Assembly (NCBI RefSeq): GCF_001623525.1
Contig: NZ_CP015225.1
Location: 1,302,001-1,366,000 of the forward strand
Origin: Pseudomonas fluorescens
Lineage (GTDB): Bacteria > Pseudomonadota > Gammaproteobacteria > Pseudomonadales > Pseudomonadaceae
Reading direction: 5' to 3'
DNA length: 64,000 bases
Part shown: one piece after another, positions 45,827-54,332 of the stretch
How the letters are laid out: every line of letters starts with the position of its first letter
How positions within the stretch are numbered: the stretch's first letter is position 1
The notes under the pieces: generated by a model
What the model was told of the DNA's origin: nothing
The model's database searches: none
What the model saw: the letters and a program-made list of their open reading frames with translations, nothing else
Made by a program: the position numbers and the translations under genes

Positions 45827-46534
45827 TCAATCGCGACTAGAGAGAACCTCCGCGATGCTGCGGCGCTTGGCATTTCGCTCGCTGGCGTGGATCAACTGCT
45901 CGAGATCTTCCGGCGTGACGTCAAAGAATGCTTCCATTTCCGCCAAGGCCAGTTTCAGGTCTTCGGCCGTGATCGCCTGGCGGTCGACGGGAGGGTGGTC
46001 AGCCGGTATGACGGCCAGCGGTTCGCTGGCACGCTTGGGATAGCGCACCTGCGTCAGGTTGTTATACGCCAGCGCAAAGGCCAGCAACCCGGAACCGGCC
46101 AGCATCGCCGCACCAACGGCTTGCCAGTCCAAGGCAATGATAGACGGGGCGGCCAGCACCAGCGTCGCCGCCAGGGCGCCTGCCGGCGGATGCAAGCAAC
46201 GCAGCCAGCACATCAACACCAGCGCCATGCCCGCCGCCAGGCAGGCGCTACCCAGCGTACGGCCCAGTACATGGGCCACCAGCAGCGCGACGACCGACGC
46301 ACACAGGTAACCGCCGACAATCGACCAGGGCTGGGCGAGGGCGCCCGATGACACCGCAAACAACAGCACCGCCGAGGCGCCGAGGGGGCCGATCAGGTGT
46401 TGCGCCACCTCAAGGCCGAAGACCTGGCCACAAAGCCAGACACTGAACATCGTCCCCAGCGCCATGCCGATGGCGGCGCGGCTCCACTCGGTGGGACGGG
46501 TATTGATAGCGGCGGGGAACCAGCGAGAAAGCAT
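45827..46534 (-). CDS. HPP-family integral membrane protein
   Basis: A 235-residue membrane protein with four to five helices and the HPP signature (WLRCLHPPAGALAATLVL), followed by a soluble tail of about 70 residues (TAEDLKLALAEMEAFFDVTP). Some HPP proteins have been linked to nitrite transport in plastids and cyanobacteria; function here is unknown. The ATG at 46534 is preferred over a TTG five codons upstream. A strong hairpin terminator lies only 25 bases before its start, so expression may be limited by attenuation. Confidence 0.82.
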   Translation of the reverse strand: MLSRWFPAAINTRPTEWSRAAIGMALGTMFSVWLCGQVFGLEVAQHLIGPLGASAVLLFAVSSGALAQPWSIVGGYLCASVVALLVAHVLGRTLGSACLAAGMALVLMCWLRCLHPPAGALAATLVLAAPSIIALDWQAVGAAMLAGSGLLAFALAYNNLTQVRYPKRASEPLAVIPADHPPVDRQAITAEDLKLALAEMEAFFDVTPEDLEQLIHASERNAKRRSIAEVLSSRD

Positions 46535-46558
46535 TAAGCGAAAATCCAAAAAACGAAC

Positions 46559-46594
46559 AAAAAAAGGGGCTTACGGGAGTGTCCCAGAAAGCCC
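46559..46594 (-). terminator. intrinsic terminator on the minus strand, between ugd and the HPP gene
   Basis: Read on the minus strand, GGGCTT pairs with AAGCCC (46594-46589 with 46572-46567), an inner GGG/CCC pair continues the stem, and seven U follow. It lies 118 bases after the ugd stop and only about 25 bases before the HPP start codon. Confidence 0.8.
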
Positions 46595-46711
46595 TTTAAG
46601 TGTTCCAACAGTTGGGGGAGGAACGGTGCACAGTGTGCCCCTCACAACTCTTGCTTACAAATTCATATTAATGCTGGTTGAGTGCATTAATTTTGAGGTA
46701 ACGCCCACAGG

Positions 46712-48091
46712 TCACGCGCTTCTCGAAGCCGGGAACCACGTTTGCTGGGCGATAGGCAGGTTGCGCGACTGCCCGCGACCCATCGGGAAATAGGTGAAAC
46801 CCTTGTCGGCCATGCGCTCCGGATCGAAAAGGTTACGACCGTCAAAAATCACCGGGGCCTTGAGCCGTTGTTGGATCAGGTCGAAGTCCGGCGCCTTGAA
46901 GGGCTGCCATTCAGTACAGATGACCAATGCGTCGGCCCCCGGCAACACCGATTCCGGCGTACCCATCAGCATGAGTCGGGGCTCGTCGGGGTAAAGCAAT
47001 TGCGTCTGTTGCATCGCCTCCGGGTCAAAGGCTCGGACACTGGCTCCCGCAGCCCAGAGCGACTCCAGCAGGGTGCGGCTCGGAGCATCGCGCATGTCGT
47101 CGGTGTTGGGCTTGAAGGCCAGGCCCCAGAGGGCGAAGGTCTTGCCGCGCAGGTCGCCCTGGTAGAACGCGTTGATCCGCTCGAACAGCTTGTGTTTCTG
47201 CCGCCCGTTGATGGCTTCCACCGCTTGCAGCAGGTCGCTGGAGCAATGAGCCTGCTCGGCGGTGTGGATCAGGGCGCGCATGTCCTTGGGAAAGCACGAG
47301 CCGCCGTAGCCGCATCCCGGGTAGATGAAGTGGTAGCCGATGCGCGAGTCGGCGCCGATGCCCAGGCGCACGGACTCGATGTCGGCCCCCAGGTGTTCGG
47401 CCAGTTCGGCAATCTGGTTGATAAAACTGATCTTGGTCGCCAGCATGCCGTTGGCGGCATATTTGGTCAGCTCGGCACTGCGCAGGTCCATGAACAGGAC
47501 CCGGTCGTGGTTGCGGTTGAACGGGGCGTACAGGTCGCGCATGGTTTCGCGCACTTCATGGCGCTCGCAGCCGATTACGATGCGATCCGGACGACGGCAA
47601 TCGGCGACCGCCGAGCCTTCCTTGAGGAATTCGGGGTTGGAAACAATATCGAACTGCAGCAGGCGACTGGCCTTGAGCAGGCATTTGTCGATGTGCCCCC
47701 GCAGAACGTCGCCGGTGCCCACCGGCACGGTGGACTTCTCCACCACAATGAGCGGTTGCTCGCGGTAGCGGGCGACGGCCTCGCCGACGGCCAGGACCTG
47801 GCTCAGATCGGCACTGCCGTCGTCCCGGGAAGGCGTGCCCACGGCGATAAACAGCACCTGGCCGTGCTGCACGGCGAGCTGTTCGTCGCAGGTGAAATGC
47901 AAGCGGCCAGCCTCCAGGCCTTCACGCACCAGCGCGGCCAGGCCAGGCTCGTAAATGCTCACTTGGCCTTGGCGCAAACTGTCGACCTTGCGCTCGTCGA
48001 TGTCCATGCACACCACGTCATGGCCCACTTCGGCCAACACGGCAGCTTGCACCAAGCCTACGTAACCACTTCCGAATACGCTGATTTTCAT
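46712..48091 (-). CDS. ugd: UDP-glucose 6-dehydrogenase
   Basis: A 459-residue UDP-glucose dehydrogenase that oxidises UDP-glucose to UDP-glucuronate with NAD. N-terminal NAD site MKISVFGSGYVGLVQAAVLA. Middle domain VSNPEFLKEGSAV and KYAANGMLATKISFINQIAE. Catalytic Cys in CGYGGSCFPKDMRAL. C-terminal UDP-binding domain with ALWGLAFKPNTDDMRDAPS. ATG 48091 has AGGGAG upstream. Its product is the substrate of the probable 4-epimerase at 33759-34730. No polymer operon adjoins it. Confidence 0.95.
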   Translation of the reverse strand: MKISVFGSGYVGLVQAAVLAEVGHDVVCMDIDERKVDSLRQGQVSIYEPGLAALVREGLEAGRLHFTCDEQLAVQHGQVLFIAVGTPSRDDGSADLSQVLAVGEAVARYREQPLIVVEKSTVPVGTGDVLRGHIDKCLLKASRLLQFDIVSNPEFLKEGSAVADCRRPDRIVIGCERHEVRETMRDLYAPFNRNHDRVLFMDLRSAELTKYAANGMLATKISFINQIAELAEHLGADIESVRLGIGADSRIGYHFIYPGCGYGGSCFPKDMRALIHTAEQAHCSSDLLQAVEAINGRQKHKLFERINAFYQGDLRGKTFALWGLAFKPNTDDMRDAPSRTLLESLWAAGASVRAFDPEAMQQTQLLYPDEPRLMLMGTPESVLPGADALVICTEWQPFKAPDFDLIQQRLKAPVIFDGRNLFDPERMADKGFTYFPMGRGQSRNLPIAQQTWFPASRSA

Positions 48092-48185
48092 GGCGAACTC
48101 CCTGGAACTTTCCGAGCGGGCGACATGCACAACCAGCCATTCGCCGCCGTGCGCTCGGTCCAGAATAAGTCGGGGATATTGCAGT

Positions 48186-48920
48186 TCACTTACAGCCTGC
48201 CACCGCAGTCGTTTTCAGCGGAAGAAAGTAGGCGCCCCATCCGCTTGCCAGCAGCACCAGGTTCGCACCATCGCGCAGCAGCAGGCGCCCCGTGGCCCAT
48301 CCCAGCTGCCTGGCGCTGACGCGGCCGCGGGCAATGTCCCAGCGAGCAAAACCATGCAGATGCCGCAGGACATCGAAGCTCATCAGCGCCGACGCGGCCA
48401 AAAAATAGACAATCCGCTGCCAATAGGGGACACCCAACGCCTGGAGCAGATCGGTGGTGACGTGCTGATGAGCCACTTCTTCGGCGCAGTGCCAGCGCCA
48501 CAGGCGTGTTTGCGAGGAGGTGCTGGTCGACAGCAGCCCGCCACTGCGCAAGGCGATCCGCGAGGTGACGGCCGTCACATGCTCGAACGCCGCGGCCAGG
48601 GACAGCTGCGCATGGAGTGACAGCTTGGCACGCAGGGCATCGAGGTCCTTTTCGATCTCGCGTTCGTATTTCTTGACTTCAAAACCCTGCTTTTCCAGTT
48701 GTTGGTTGTAGAGACGATGGGCTCGCTGGTGGGCGCGTTCCTCGGCCACGAAGTCGCGCGACTGGTTAGCCAGTGGCGAGGTTGGCGGCAACTGCAAAGC
48801 GGATGATTGCACCACTGAAATCACAAATTGTTCGCCGGCAGGGAGCAGCACCGAAAAGGCATCGAACAGGTAGGTTCTGATCGGTGTGTCGTTCCAGAAG
48901 GGCTCGCAGTTGTTTTTCAT
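48186..48920 (-). CDS. predicted metal-dependent hydrolase, PF10118/COG3687-like
   Basis: A 244-residue protein of the family annotated as predicted metal-dependent hydrolase. It is mostly helical with ferritin-like metal motifs: FVAEERAHQRAHRLYNQQLE and WRWHCAEEVAHQHVTTDL (Glu-x2-His pairs), and a hydrophobic segment near residues 165-185. The real reaction of the family is not known to me; a di-metal oxygenase is possible. It follows a fatty-acid desaturase gene by three bases, so the two probably act on the same lipid. Confidence 0.75.
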   Translation of the reverse strand: MKNNCEPFWNDTPIRTYLFDAFSVLLPAGEQFVISVVQSSALQLPPTSPLANQSRDFVAEERAHQRAHRLYNQQLEKQGFEVKKYEREIEKDLDALRAKLSLHAQLSLAAAFEHVTAVTSRIALRSGGLLSTSTSSQTRLWRWHCAEEVAHQHVTTDLLQALGVPYWQRIVYFLAASALMSFDVLRHLHGFARWDIARGRVSARQLGWATGRLLLRDGANLVLLASGWGAYFLPLKTTAVAGCK

Positions 48921-48923
48921 GGC

Positions 48924-49820
48924 TTATTTCCAGAGTCGGGGACCGAGTCGCATCCATGTCGCAACGAACGTGGGCAGTCCTGTCGTGCCACCGGGCTTGT
49001 CTTTGGCGAGCACCCTCGATTGCGCGTACGCGTGGAACCAACGGGTTGCCGGCGCATGATGGTGGGTGCGATGCAGCGAACGATGGAGGATCAGCCAGGA
49101 GAGGATCTTTGGCAGGCGCACGTCCGTGGTGATCTCACAGGGCGCGCGTCGCGGGCCTTGGGCCGAGATCCGTACGCCATAGTGCTCGGCCTGCGTCAGC
49201 CAGAAATCCATCCAGGCAAACAGGCAATAAGGGAGCAGATAGACGCAGACGACCAGTCGAGGCACCTCATAGAGACCGAACGCCAGCGCACCCGCAAAAA
49301 CGCCGATCACGGCGTTGTTCCAGCGCCAGCGCCAGACCGCGTTCGGCGGCAGGTAGCGGCGGGAGATCCTGTTGGTGGATATCGCCACCCAGAGTTGCTC
49401 CGCGGCGCCCAGCAGGCTGATCCAGCGGGTCGGCCAGGTCTGTTCGTACATCAAGCCTTCGGGATCATCGGCCTGGCAGGTCTTGCGGTGGTGTTCGAGG
49501 TGGAAGTAGCGGTAGCCCACGAAGTTTGCCGCAAAAATGCCCGCCGCGAACACACCCACCGCCTCATTGAGAGGTGTGCCCACAAGGAACTGGCGATGCA
49601 CGCCTTGATGCTTGATCTCCTGGACACCGATCATCAGGATCGCCTGGAGCACGATCAGCGGTGCGACAGCCAGCCATGTGAATGCCTCCTGCGTCGCCAG
49701 CCAGCCGATCGCGGCAGTATTCAGGACGCACAGCAGCATGAATAGGTAGCTGGGAAGATTGCTGCTCGATGAAGGAAAAGCCACTGCACGGGCAACGGCT
49801 AGAGCCCGGGAGGTACTCAC
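48924..49820 (-). CDS. fatty-acid desaturase-like membrane di-iron enzyme
   Basis: A 298-residue membrane desaturase/hydroxylase with three histidine boxes: HQGVH (about residue 71), HLEHH (about 107) and HRTHHH (about 260), plus several hydrophobic helices. I start it at GTG 49820, which overlaps the stop of the upstream GNAT gene; another GTG lies two codons earlier. It belongs to a three-gene operon with a GNAT protein and a PF10118 protein. Substrate unknown; an acyl chain is likely. Confidence 0.85.
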   Translation of the reverse strand: MSTSRALAVARAVAFPSSSSNLPSYLFMLLCVLNTAAIGWLATQEAFTWLAVAPLIVLQAILMIGVQEIKHQGVHRQFLVGTPLNEAVGVFAAGIFAANFVGYRYFHLEHHRKTCQADDPEGLMYEQTWPTRWISLLGAAEQLWVAISTNRISRRYLPPNAVWRWRWNNAVIGVFAGALAFGLYEVPRLVVCVYLLPYCLFAWMDFWLTQAEHYGVRISAQGPRRAPCEITTDVRLPKILSWLILHRSLHRTHHHAPATRWFHAYAQSRVLAKDKPGGTTGLPTFVATWMRLGPRLWK

Positions 49821-50605
49821 AGGCACACGAAGACCAGTTTTTTCATGCGTTGCAACCAGGGCAACGGAACTCTCTTCCAGATGAATGAAAGGCCCGACAG
49901 CGGTACTTTGCCTTGGATCAGCACGCCGACATCCAGCGAAGGCTCATGGGGGAAGTAGTTGTCTTTGATGGCGACAATCTTGCGAAAGCCTTTCTTGAAG
50001 TAGTACCGCAGCTGTGGGTCCAACGGCACTCCCTGGCGTTTACTCAGGATGTAGTGCGCCTCTGTGAAGCCGGGGTTTTTCGAGCGCCAATCCCTTAGGC
50101 CCGGGACCGGAGATCCCAGGTAGATGACCGACCAGCCTTGTTTCAGCGCGTAGGGCCAGAAGAATTCGAAAATCGCCTTGGCCGCTTTCGGGTCGACGCT
50201 GCTCAGGCTAATGCCAAACAACGCATCCGTTTTGGCCGACTCGTCACCGTGCTGTTTCCTCGCGCAATCTGCCCAGGTCGGACACTGGCGAATATGGTCG
50301 TGCCGAGTCGGTTTCATGAACAGCGATGCCCGCGCGCTGCCGCTGCGTGTGCAAAACGCACCGACACTCAGGGCAGGGAATGCGGCGATTCGGGAGGCCA
50401 GCATGGCGGCATCGGCCCGCTGGTCGTCCGTCCATTTCCTTTGCTCGAGCTCAAGCAGCGAGGGGATGTCTGCACACGACAGGAACCGAACACATATCTC
50501 ACCTTCACGGGACCTGTCGCTGTTCTGCGCGTCATGCCTGTGTTCCCGATGATCTGGCGTTGTAGCCGGCGCTTCGGGCGTTCTGTTTTTCAGGAATGCT
50601 TGCAT
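49817..50605 (-). CDS. GNAT-like acyltransferase
   Basis: A 262-residue protein that appears to be a GNAT-fold N-acyltransferase: VRFLSCADIPSLLELEQRKW at the start of the fold, IYLGSPVPGLRDWRSKNPGF in the CoA-binding region, and a long C-terminal extension (LRYYFKKGFRKIVAIKDNYF). The first 35 residues are polar and may be disordered. It is the first gene of the GNAT/desaturase/PF10118 operon and overlaps the desaturase start. It may join an acyl chain to an amine that the next enzymes modify; this is inference. Confidence 0.65.
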   Translation of the reverse strand: MQAFLKNRTPEAPATTPDHREHRHDAQNSDRSREGEICVRFLSCADIPSLLELEQRKWTDDQRADAAMLASRIAAFPALSVGAFCTRSGSARASLFMKPTRHDHIRQCPTWADCARKQHGDESAKTDALFGISLSSVDPKAAKAIFEFFWPYALKQGWSVIYLGSPVPGLRDWRSKNPGFTEAHYILSKRQGVPLDPQLRYYFKKGFRKIVAIKDNYFPHEPSLDVGVLIQGKVPLSGLSFIWKRVPLPWLQRMKKLVFVCL

Positions 50606-50698
50606 CAGGCAGATGGCTCACCGATCGAGGGACGGGATCAATCGGTGCCCACGGTATGTCACCGGTGTGAATATCTGATGACGAAATGAATGGGCAGC

Positions 50699-51619
50699 TC
50701 AATTCATATCGAGTCGATACCCGGGCGGTAACTGTGCGACGAATTCGCCGACCACTTCCCGGGTCAGGCTGACGATGTCTTCTACCCGTTCCATTCCGGC
50801 GCCGGTCCGCCAACTGGCGACGATGTCCATGACCGATGGCAGCGGCACGCCGTCCACCAAGGTCAATGTGCCCTGGGCCAGTTCGCCGACGACCAGCGCC
50901 GCGGGCATGGCGCCAATGCCAAAGCCGTCGCGAACCAGGCGGGTAATGGCCGAGGCCGAGTTCACGCAGTTGATGCGGGGCGAGACGATGTTGGCCGAAT
51001 GCAGGAGGTTGAGAATGTCCTGGTGGGGGCGAGAGTTGCGTGAGAAGGTCACTATGCGTTCCTGGGACAAGTCCTCCAGCGACGCATAGGACCGGTCATA
51101 GACGGAGCCGGTGCGCACCACCCAGTGCATCGGGTAACGGGTCAGCAGCGCGTTGCGTACACTGTCCAGGCGCAGGATGTCGGTCTGGAAAATGATGTCC
51201 TGGTAGCCTTTTTCCAGTTGCGAGCACAGGTTGCTCGCGGTGTCGGCCGACAGTTCGATTTCCAGGGCCGGGTAACATTCCATCAGGCGCGTCACCAAGG
51301 GGCTGAGCCAGGTGTGGATCACCGTATCCATCGCACCGATGCGGATTCGGCCACGCACCTGGCGCGGATCCTTGATCACGGCTTTCATGCTTTGCATGGT
51401 GTCCATGATGCGCTCGGCGTATTCCAGCACGCGCTGGCCTTCGGAGGTCAGCGACACACCTTTGGAATCGCGCACGAACAGGCGCACGCCCATTTCGTCC
51501 TCCAGGGCGGCGATCCGACTGGAAATGGACGCCTGGGTGGTGAACAGCTTTTCCGCGGTGAGGCGAAAACTCTTCAGGCGGGCGACCCAGACGAAGGTTT
51601 CGAGAAACTTGATGTTCAC
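50699..51619 (-). CDS. LysR family transcriptional regulator
   Basis: A 306-residue LysR regulator: [23 protein letters not shown] to FTTQASISSRIAALEDEMGV, then a substrate-binding domain. The start is GTG 51619 with AAGGAA nine bases upstream. It is a clear paralogue of the LysR at 53135-54082 (same [11 protein letters not shown] and [18 protein letters not shown] blocks). It lies downstream of an NTF2-like gene and upstream of the GNAT operon on the same strand, so it could regulate either. Confidence 0.9.
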   Translation of the reverse strand: MNIKFLETFVWVARLKSFRLTAEKLFTTQASISSRIAALEDEMGVRLFVRDSKGVSLTSEGQRVLEYAERIMDTMQSMKAVIKDPRQVRGRIRIGAMDTVIHTWLSPLVTRLMECYPALEIELSADTASNLCSQLEKGYQDIIFQTDILRLDSVRNALLTRYPMHWVVRTGSVYDRSYASLEDLSQERIVTFSRNSRPHQDILNLLHSANIVSPRINCVNSASAITRLVRDGFGIGAMPAALVVGELAQGTLTLVDGVPLPSVMDIVASWRTGAGMERVEDIVSLTREVVGEFVAQLPPGYRLDMN

Positions 51620-51677
51620 TTGGGGCGATTCCTTGAAACAGTCATGCAAGACTCCTGAAAGCGCACGGGCGGCCTGA

Positions 51678-52211
51678 TCAAAGATCTTCCAGGTACCGGA
51701 TAACATCCTGGAGCGCGCCTGAATCCGGGACGTTATCGAGAACCGCTTCAGGCTGGCACCATGGGTACTCCAGCCGCGATGCCCAGGCCATGATCATTGG
51801 CAGATCGGTTGCCGGCAGGGTCTTCATGTGTTCGATGGTGATGGTCAGTCGCTCGGCCAGGCTCGACGCCGGATCGAACTGCCAGTCATACAGGCCACAA
51901 CCGACGCGTGCCTCGCCACCGTTCTTGTCGGACATCGCCACCAGCCACTTGCACTGGAACGCCTCGGCGTTTGCCGGCGGCGGGGCGGCCAGGCAGAACG
52001 TGTAGACGTTTTCGAATGTCTGGCCAAAGCGACTGACCAACACGTCGCCAATGGCGGTACGGCCTTCGACGTGGTCGGGAAACGTGATGGAACCGGTGCG
52101 CACGTTCATGTGCAGCGTAGCAGTCGGCGTAAAAGCCTGATCCAGCAGGTGAGGCCGGTTGCCGTCCTTGGCGCTGATGTATTGTTGAATCGATTGCTGA
52201 GCGGTGTTCAT
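51678..52211 (-). CDS. NTF2/SnoaL-like protein
   Basis: A 177-residue protein with a probable NTF2-like fold (IQQYISAKDGNRPHLLDQAF, TATLHMNVRTGSI, LAERLTITIEHMKTLP). No catalytic function is evident. GAAGGG lies before ATG 52211. It sits 39 bp after the hydro-lyase gene and 58 bp before the LysR gene on the same strand, so a shared transcript and a role in the same catabolic route are likely. Confidence 0.7.
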   Translation of the reverse strand: MNTAQQSIQQYISAKDGNRPHLLDQAFTPTATLHMNVRTGSITFPDHVEGRTAIGDVLVSRFGQTFENVYTFCLAAPPPANAEAFQCKWLVAMSDKNGGEARVGCGLYDWQFDPASSLAERLTITIEHMKTLPATDLPMIMAWASRLEYPWCQPEAVLDNVPDSGALQDVIRYLEDL

Positions 52212-52250
52212 CGTGTGTCCCTTCAAGTTGAAAGCGGCCTCGTCCGAGGT

Positions 52251-53042
52251 TTACAAATCACTGTTCCATAAGTCCGTCACCAGCATGCAGCCAGGGGCGT
52301 GGGTGATGCACAACGGTGGACGTGAGGCCTGGACCACCGATTGAGGCGTTACACCGCAGGCCCAGAATACCGGGATCTCGTCCGCTTCCACCGGCACGGC
52401 ATCGCCGTAATCCGGTGAGTCCAGGGATTGAATGCCGATCAGTGACGGATCGCCGATGTGTACCGGGGCGCCGTGAACGTTGGGCATGCGCCCGGTAATC
52501 TGGATCGCCTGGATCGCCGCGGCGGCTTTCATCGGCCGCATGGTCACCACCATTTTGCCAGACAGGCGGGCGGTGGGGCGTGTGTCGATGTTGGTCTGGA
52601 ACATCGCGACATTGCGCCCCAACTCAATGTGCCGCAAACGGATGCCGGCCTCCAGCAGGGGTTGTTCGAACGAGAACGAGCAACCGAGGGCGAAGGCCAC
52701 CAGGTCGTCCTGCCACAGGTGTTCGATGTCCAGCGGCGCTTCGCTCAACTCGCCGTGGCGGTAGACCCGGTATTGAGGTACCTCGTGGCGGATATCGATG
52801 GCGGCGCCCAGGTTACGGAAGAACGGATCGCCTGGCTCGGTCACGTCAAGCACCGGGCAAGCCTGGCGATTGAGGGTGCAGTAGCGCAGGAACTCATTGG
52901 CCCAGTCGCCGGGCAGGATCACGATATTGGCTTGCACGCGGCCCTGGCCCAGGCCGCTGGTATGGCCCTGGTACTGACCGGCGGCGATGTTTTGGCGCAG
53001 GGCCAGGGGTGTGCATTGCTGCAGTTGTTCGAAGGACATCAT
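52251..53042 (-). CDS. putative hydro-lyase (DUF1445/D-glutamate cyclase-like family)
   Basis: A 263-residue protein of the DUF1445 putative hydro-lyase family. Conserved blocks: [80 protein letters not shown], and [17 protein letters not shown]. Members are related to D-glutamate cyclase and often sit beside carboxylate transporters. GGAGAG precedes two adjacent ATG codons (53042 and 53039). The neighbouring LysR and MFS genes support a role in using an organic acid. Confidence 0.85.
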   Translation of the reverse strand: MMSFEQLQQCTPLALRQNIAAGQYQGHTSGLGQGRVQANIVILPGDWANEFLRYCTLNRQACPVLDVTEPGDPFFRNLGAAIDIRHEVPQYRVYRHGELSEAPLDIEHLWQDDLVAFALGCSFSFEQPLLEAGIRLRHIELGRNVAMFQTNIDTRPTARLSGKMVVTMRPMKAAAAIQAIQITGRMPNVHGAPVHIGDPSLIGIQSLDSPDYGDAVPVEADEIPVFWACGVTPQSVVQASRPPLCITHAPGCMLVTDLWNSDL

Positions 53043-53134
53043 GACGGGGCTCTCCAAGCGTTCGTTCGCTACTTTGAGAACAGCGTGGGTATGACGTCCA
53101 ACAAGGAATATTGCTACCCCGTGACAACTAAAAG

Positions 53135-54082
53135 TTATTCAAGAGGTGGTTGGCCGTTCAGCCCGGGAGCCGCCACCATGCGTTGCGGCCCGACATCAAC
53201 GGCGTATTGGCTGACCACCTGGCGACTCATCTGGACGATGTTCTCGACCAGTTCCAGGCCGACACCCGCGCGCCACGAGGCCACGACGTCGAGTTGGGGC
53301 AGGGCGGTGCCGGGTTCGAGCTGGATCAATTCGCCGCTGGCCAGGGGCTTGGCCACCAGCGCGGCGGGCAGGGCGCCGATGCCGAATCCGTCGCGAATCA
53401 ATCGGGTCATGGCCGACACCGAGTTGACGCAACTGACCCGTGGCGCACTCACGCCATGGGCGTACAACAGGTTGAGTACATCCTGATGCGGTCGCGAATG
53501 CTTGACGAAGGTGATGATGCGCTCGCCGGCCATCTCCACCAGTGACGCGTAGGGGCGGGCATAGATCGACTGGCTGGCGGCGATCCAGTGCATGGGGTAG
53601 TGACCCAATTCCAGGTTGCGCACGCTTTCGTGGCGGACCAGATCGGTCTGGAACACGATGTCCAGGTAGCCTTTTTGCAACTGGTCACAGAGATTGCGCG
53701 CGGCATCGGCGGTGATTTCGATTTCCACGGCGGGGAAGGCTTGCATCAGCATCGACATCAACGGGCTGAGCCAGGTGTGGATCACCGTATCCATCACGCC
53801 GATGCGCACCAGGCCTTGCTGCGCACTGGTGGTGTCCAGTGACTGCTTCAACGCCCGCTGCACTTCGAGCATCTGCTCGGCGTAGTCGAGCACCTTGAGG
53901 CCTTCGGGGGTCAGCGAAACCCCGCGCGAATCCCGTACGAACAGGCGCAGGCCCAACTCCTCTTCCAGCGAAGCGATTCGGCTGGAGATCGCCGCCTGGG
54001 TGCTGAACATCTTCTCGGCGGTGAGGCTGAAACTCTGTAGCCGGGCGACCCAGACAAAGGTTTCGAGGAATTTGAGGTTCAT
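53135..54082 (-). CDS. LysR family transcriptional regulator
   Basis: A 315-residue LysR regulator: HTH in [20 protein letters not shown] and [20 protein letters not shown], then an effector domain. ATG 54082 is chosen although the frame is open upstream. It is divergent from the MFS transporter gene (54333), the usual LysR arrangement, and is a close paralogue of the regulator at 50699-51619. Confidence 0.92.
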   Translation of the reverse strand: MNLKFLETFVWVARLQSFSLTAEKMFSTQAAISSRIASLEEELGLRLFVRDSRGVSLTPEGLKVLDYAEQMLEVQRALKQSLDTTSAQQGLVRIGVMDTVIHTWLSPLMSMLMQAFPAVEIEITADAARNLCDQLQKGYLDIVFQTDLVRHESVRNLELGHYPMHWIAASQSIYARPYASLVEMAGERIITFVKHSRPHQDVLNLLYAHGVSAPRVSCVNSVSAMTRLIRDGFGIGALPAALVAKPLASGELIQLEPGTALPQLDVVASWRAGVGLELVENIVQMSRQVVSQYAVDVGPQRMVAAPGLNGQPPLE

Positions 54083-54113
54083 GAGGGCTCTCTGGGTGCG
54101 GGTGGTTCTTATG

Positions 54114-54133
54114 TTGCAATTGTTTTGCAATTG
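54114..54133. promoter_or_regulatory. 11-bp-period tandem repeat in the LysR/MFS intergenic region
   Basis: TTGCAATTG occurs twice (54114-54122 and 54125-54133), with starts 11 bases apart, about one helical turn. It lies just upstream of the LysR start in the 250-bp gap before the MFS gene. It is a candidate LysR binding site; the rest of the gap holds no gene. Confidence 0.5.
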
Positions 54134-54332
54134 TCACTCCAGATCGGGCCGTTGGGGCATCAAATTTTCTTATGTCCCATCTGCTGTTTTTCCCGTTTGA
54201 CGCTGTGCCGATCCGCCACCAAGAATCCGCTCCACGACGCAGCCACTGCGTCCGCATCCCCAACGACAACGCCTTCACAAAAAAATAACGAGGCGTGTCC
54301 GTCATCTTCGCTTGCTGCCGCAGGAACCTTCC

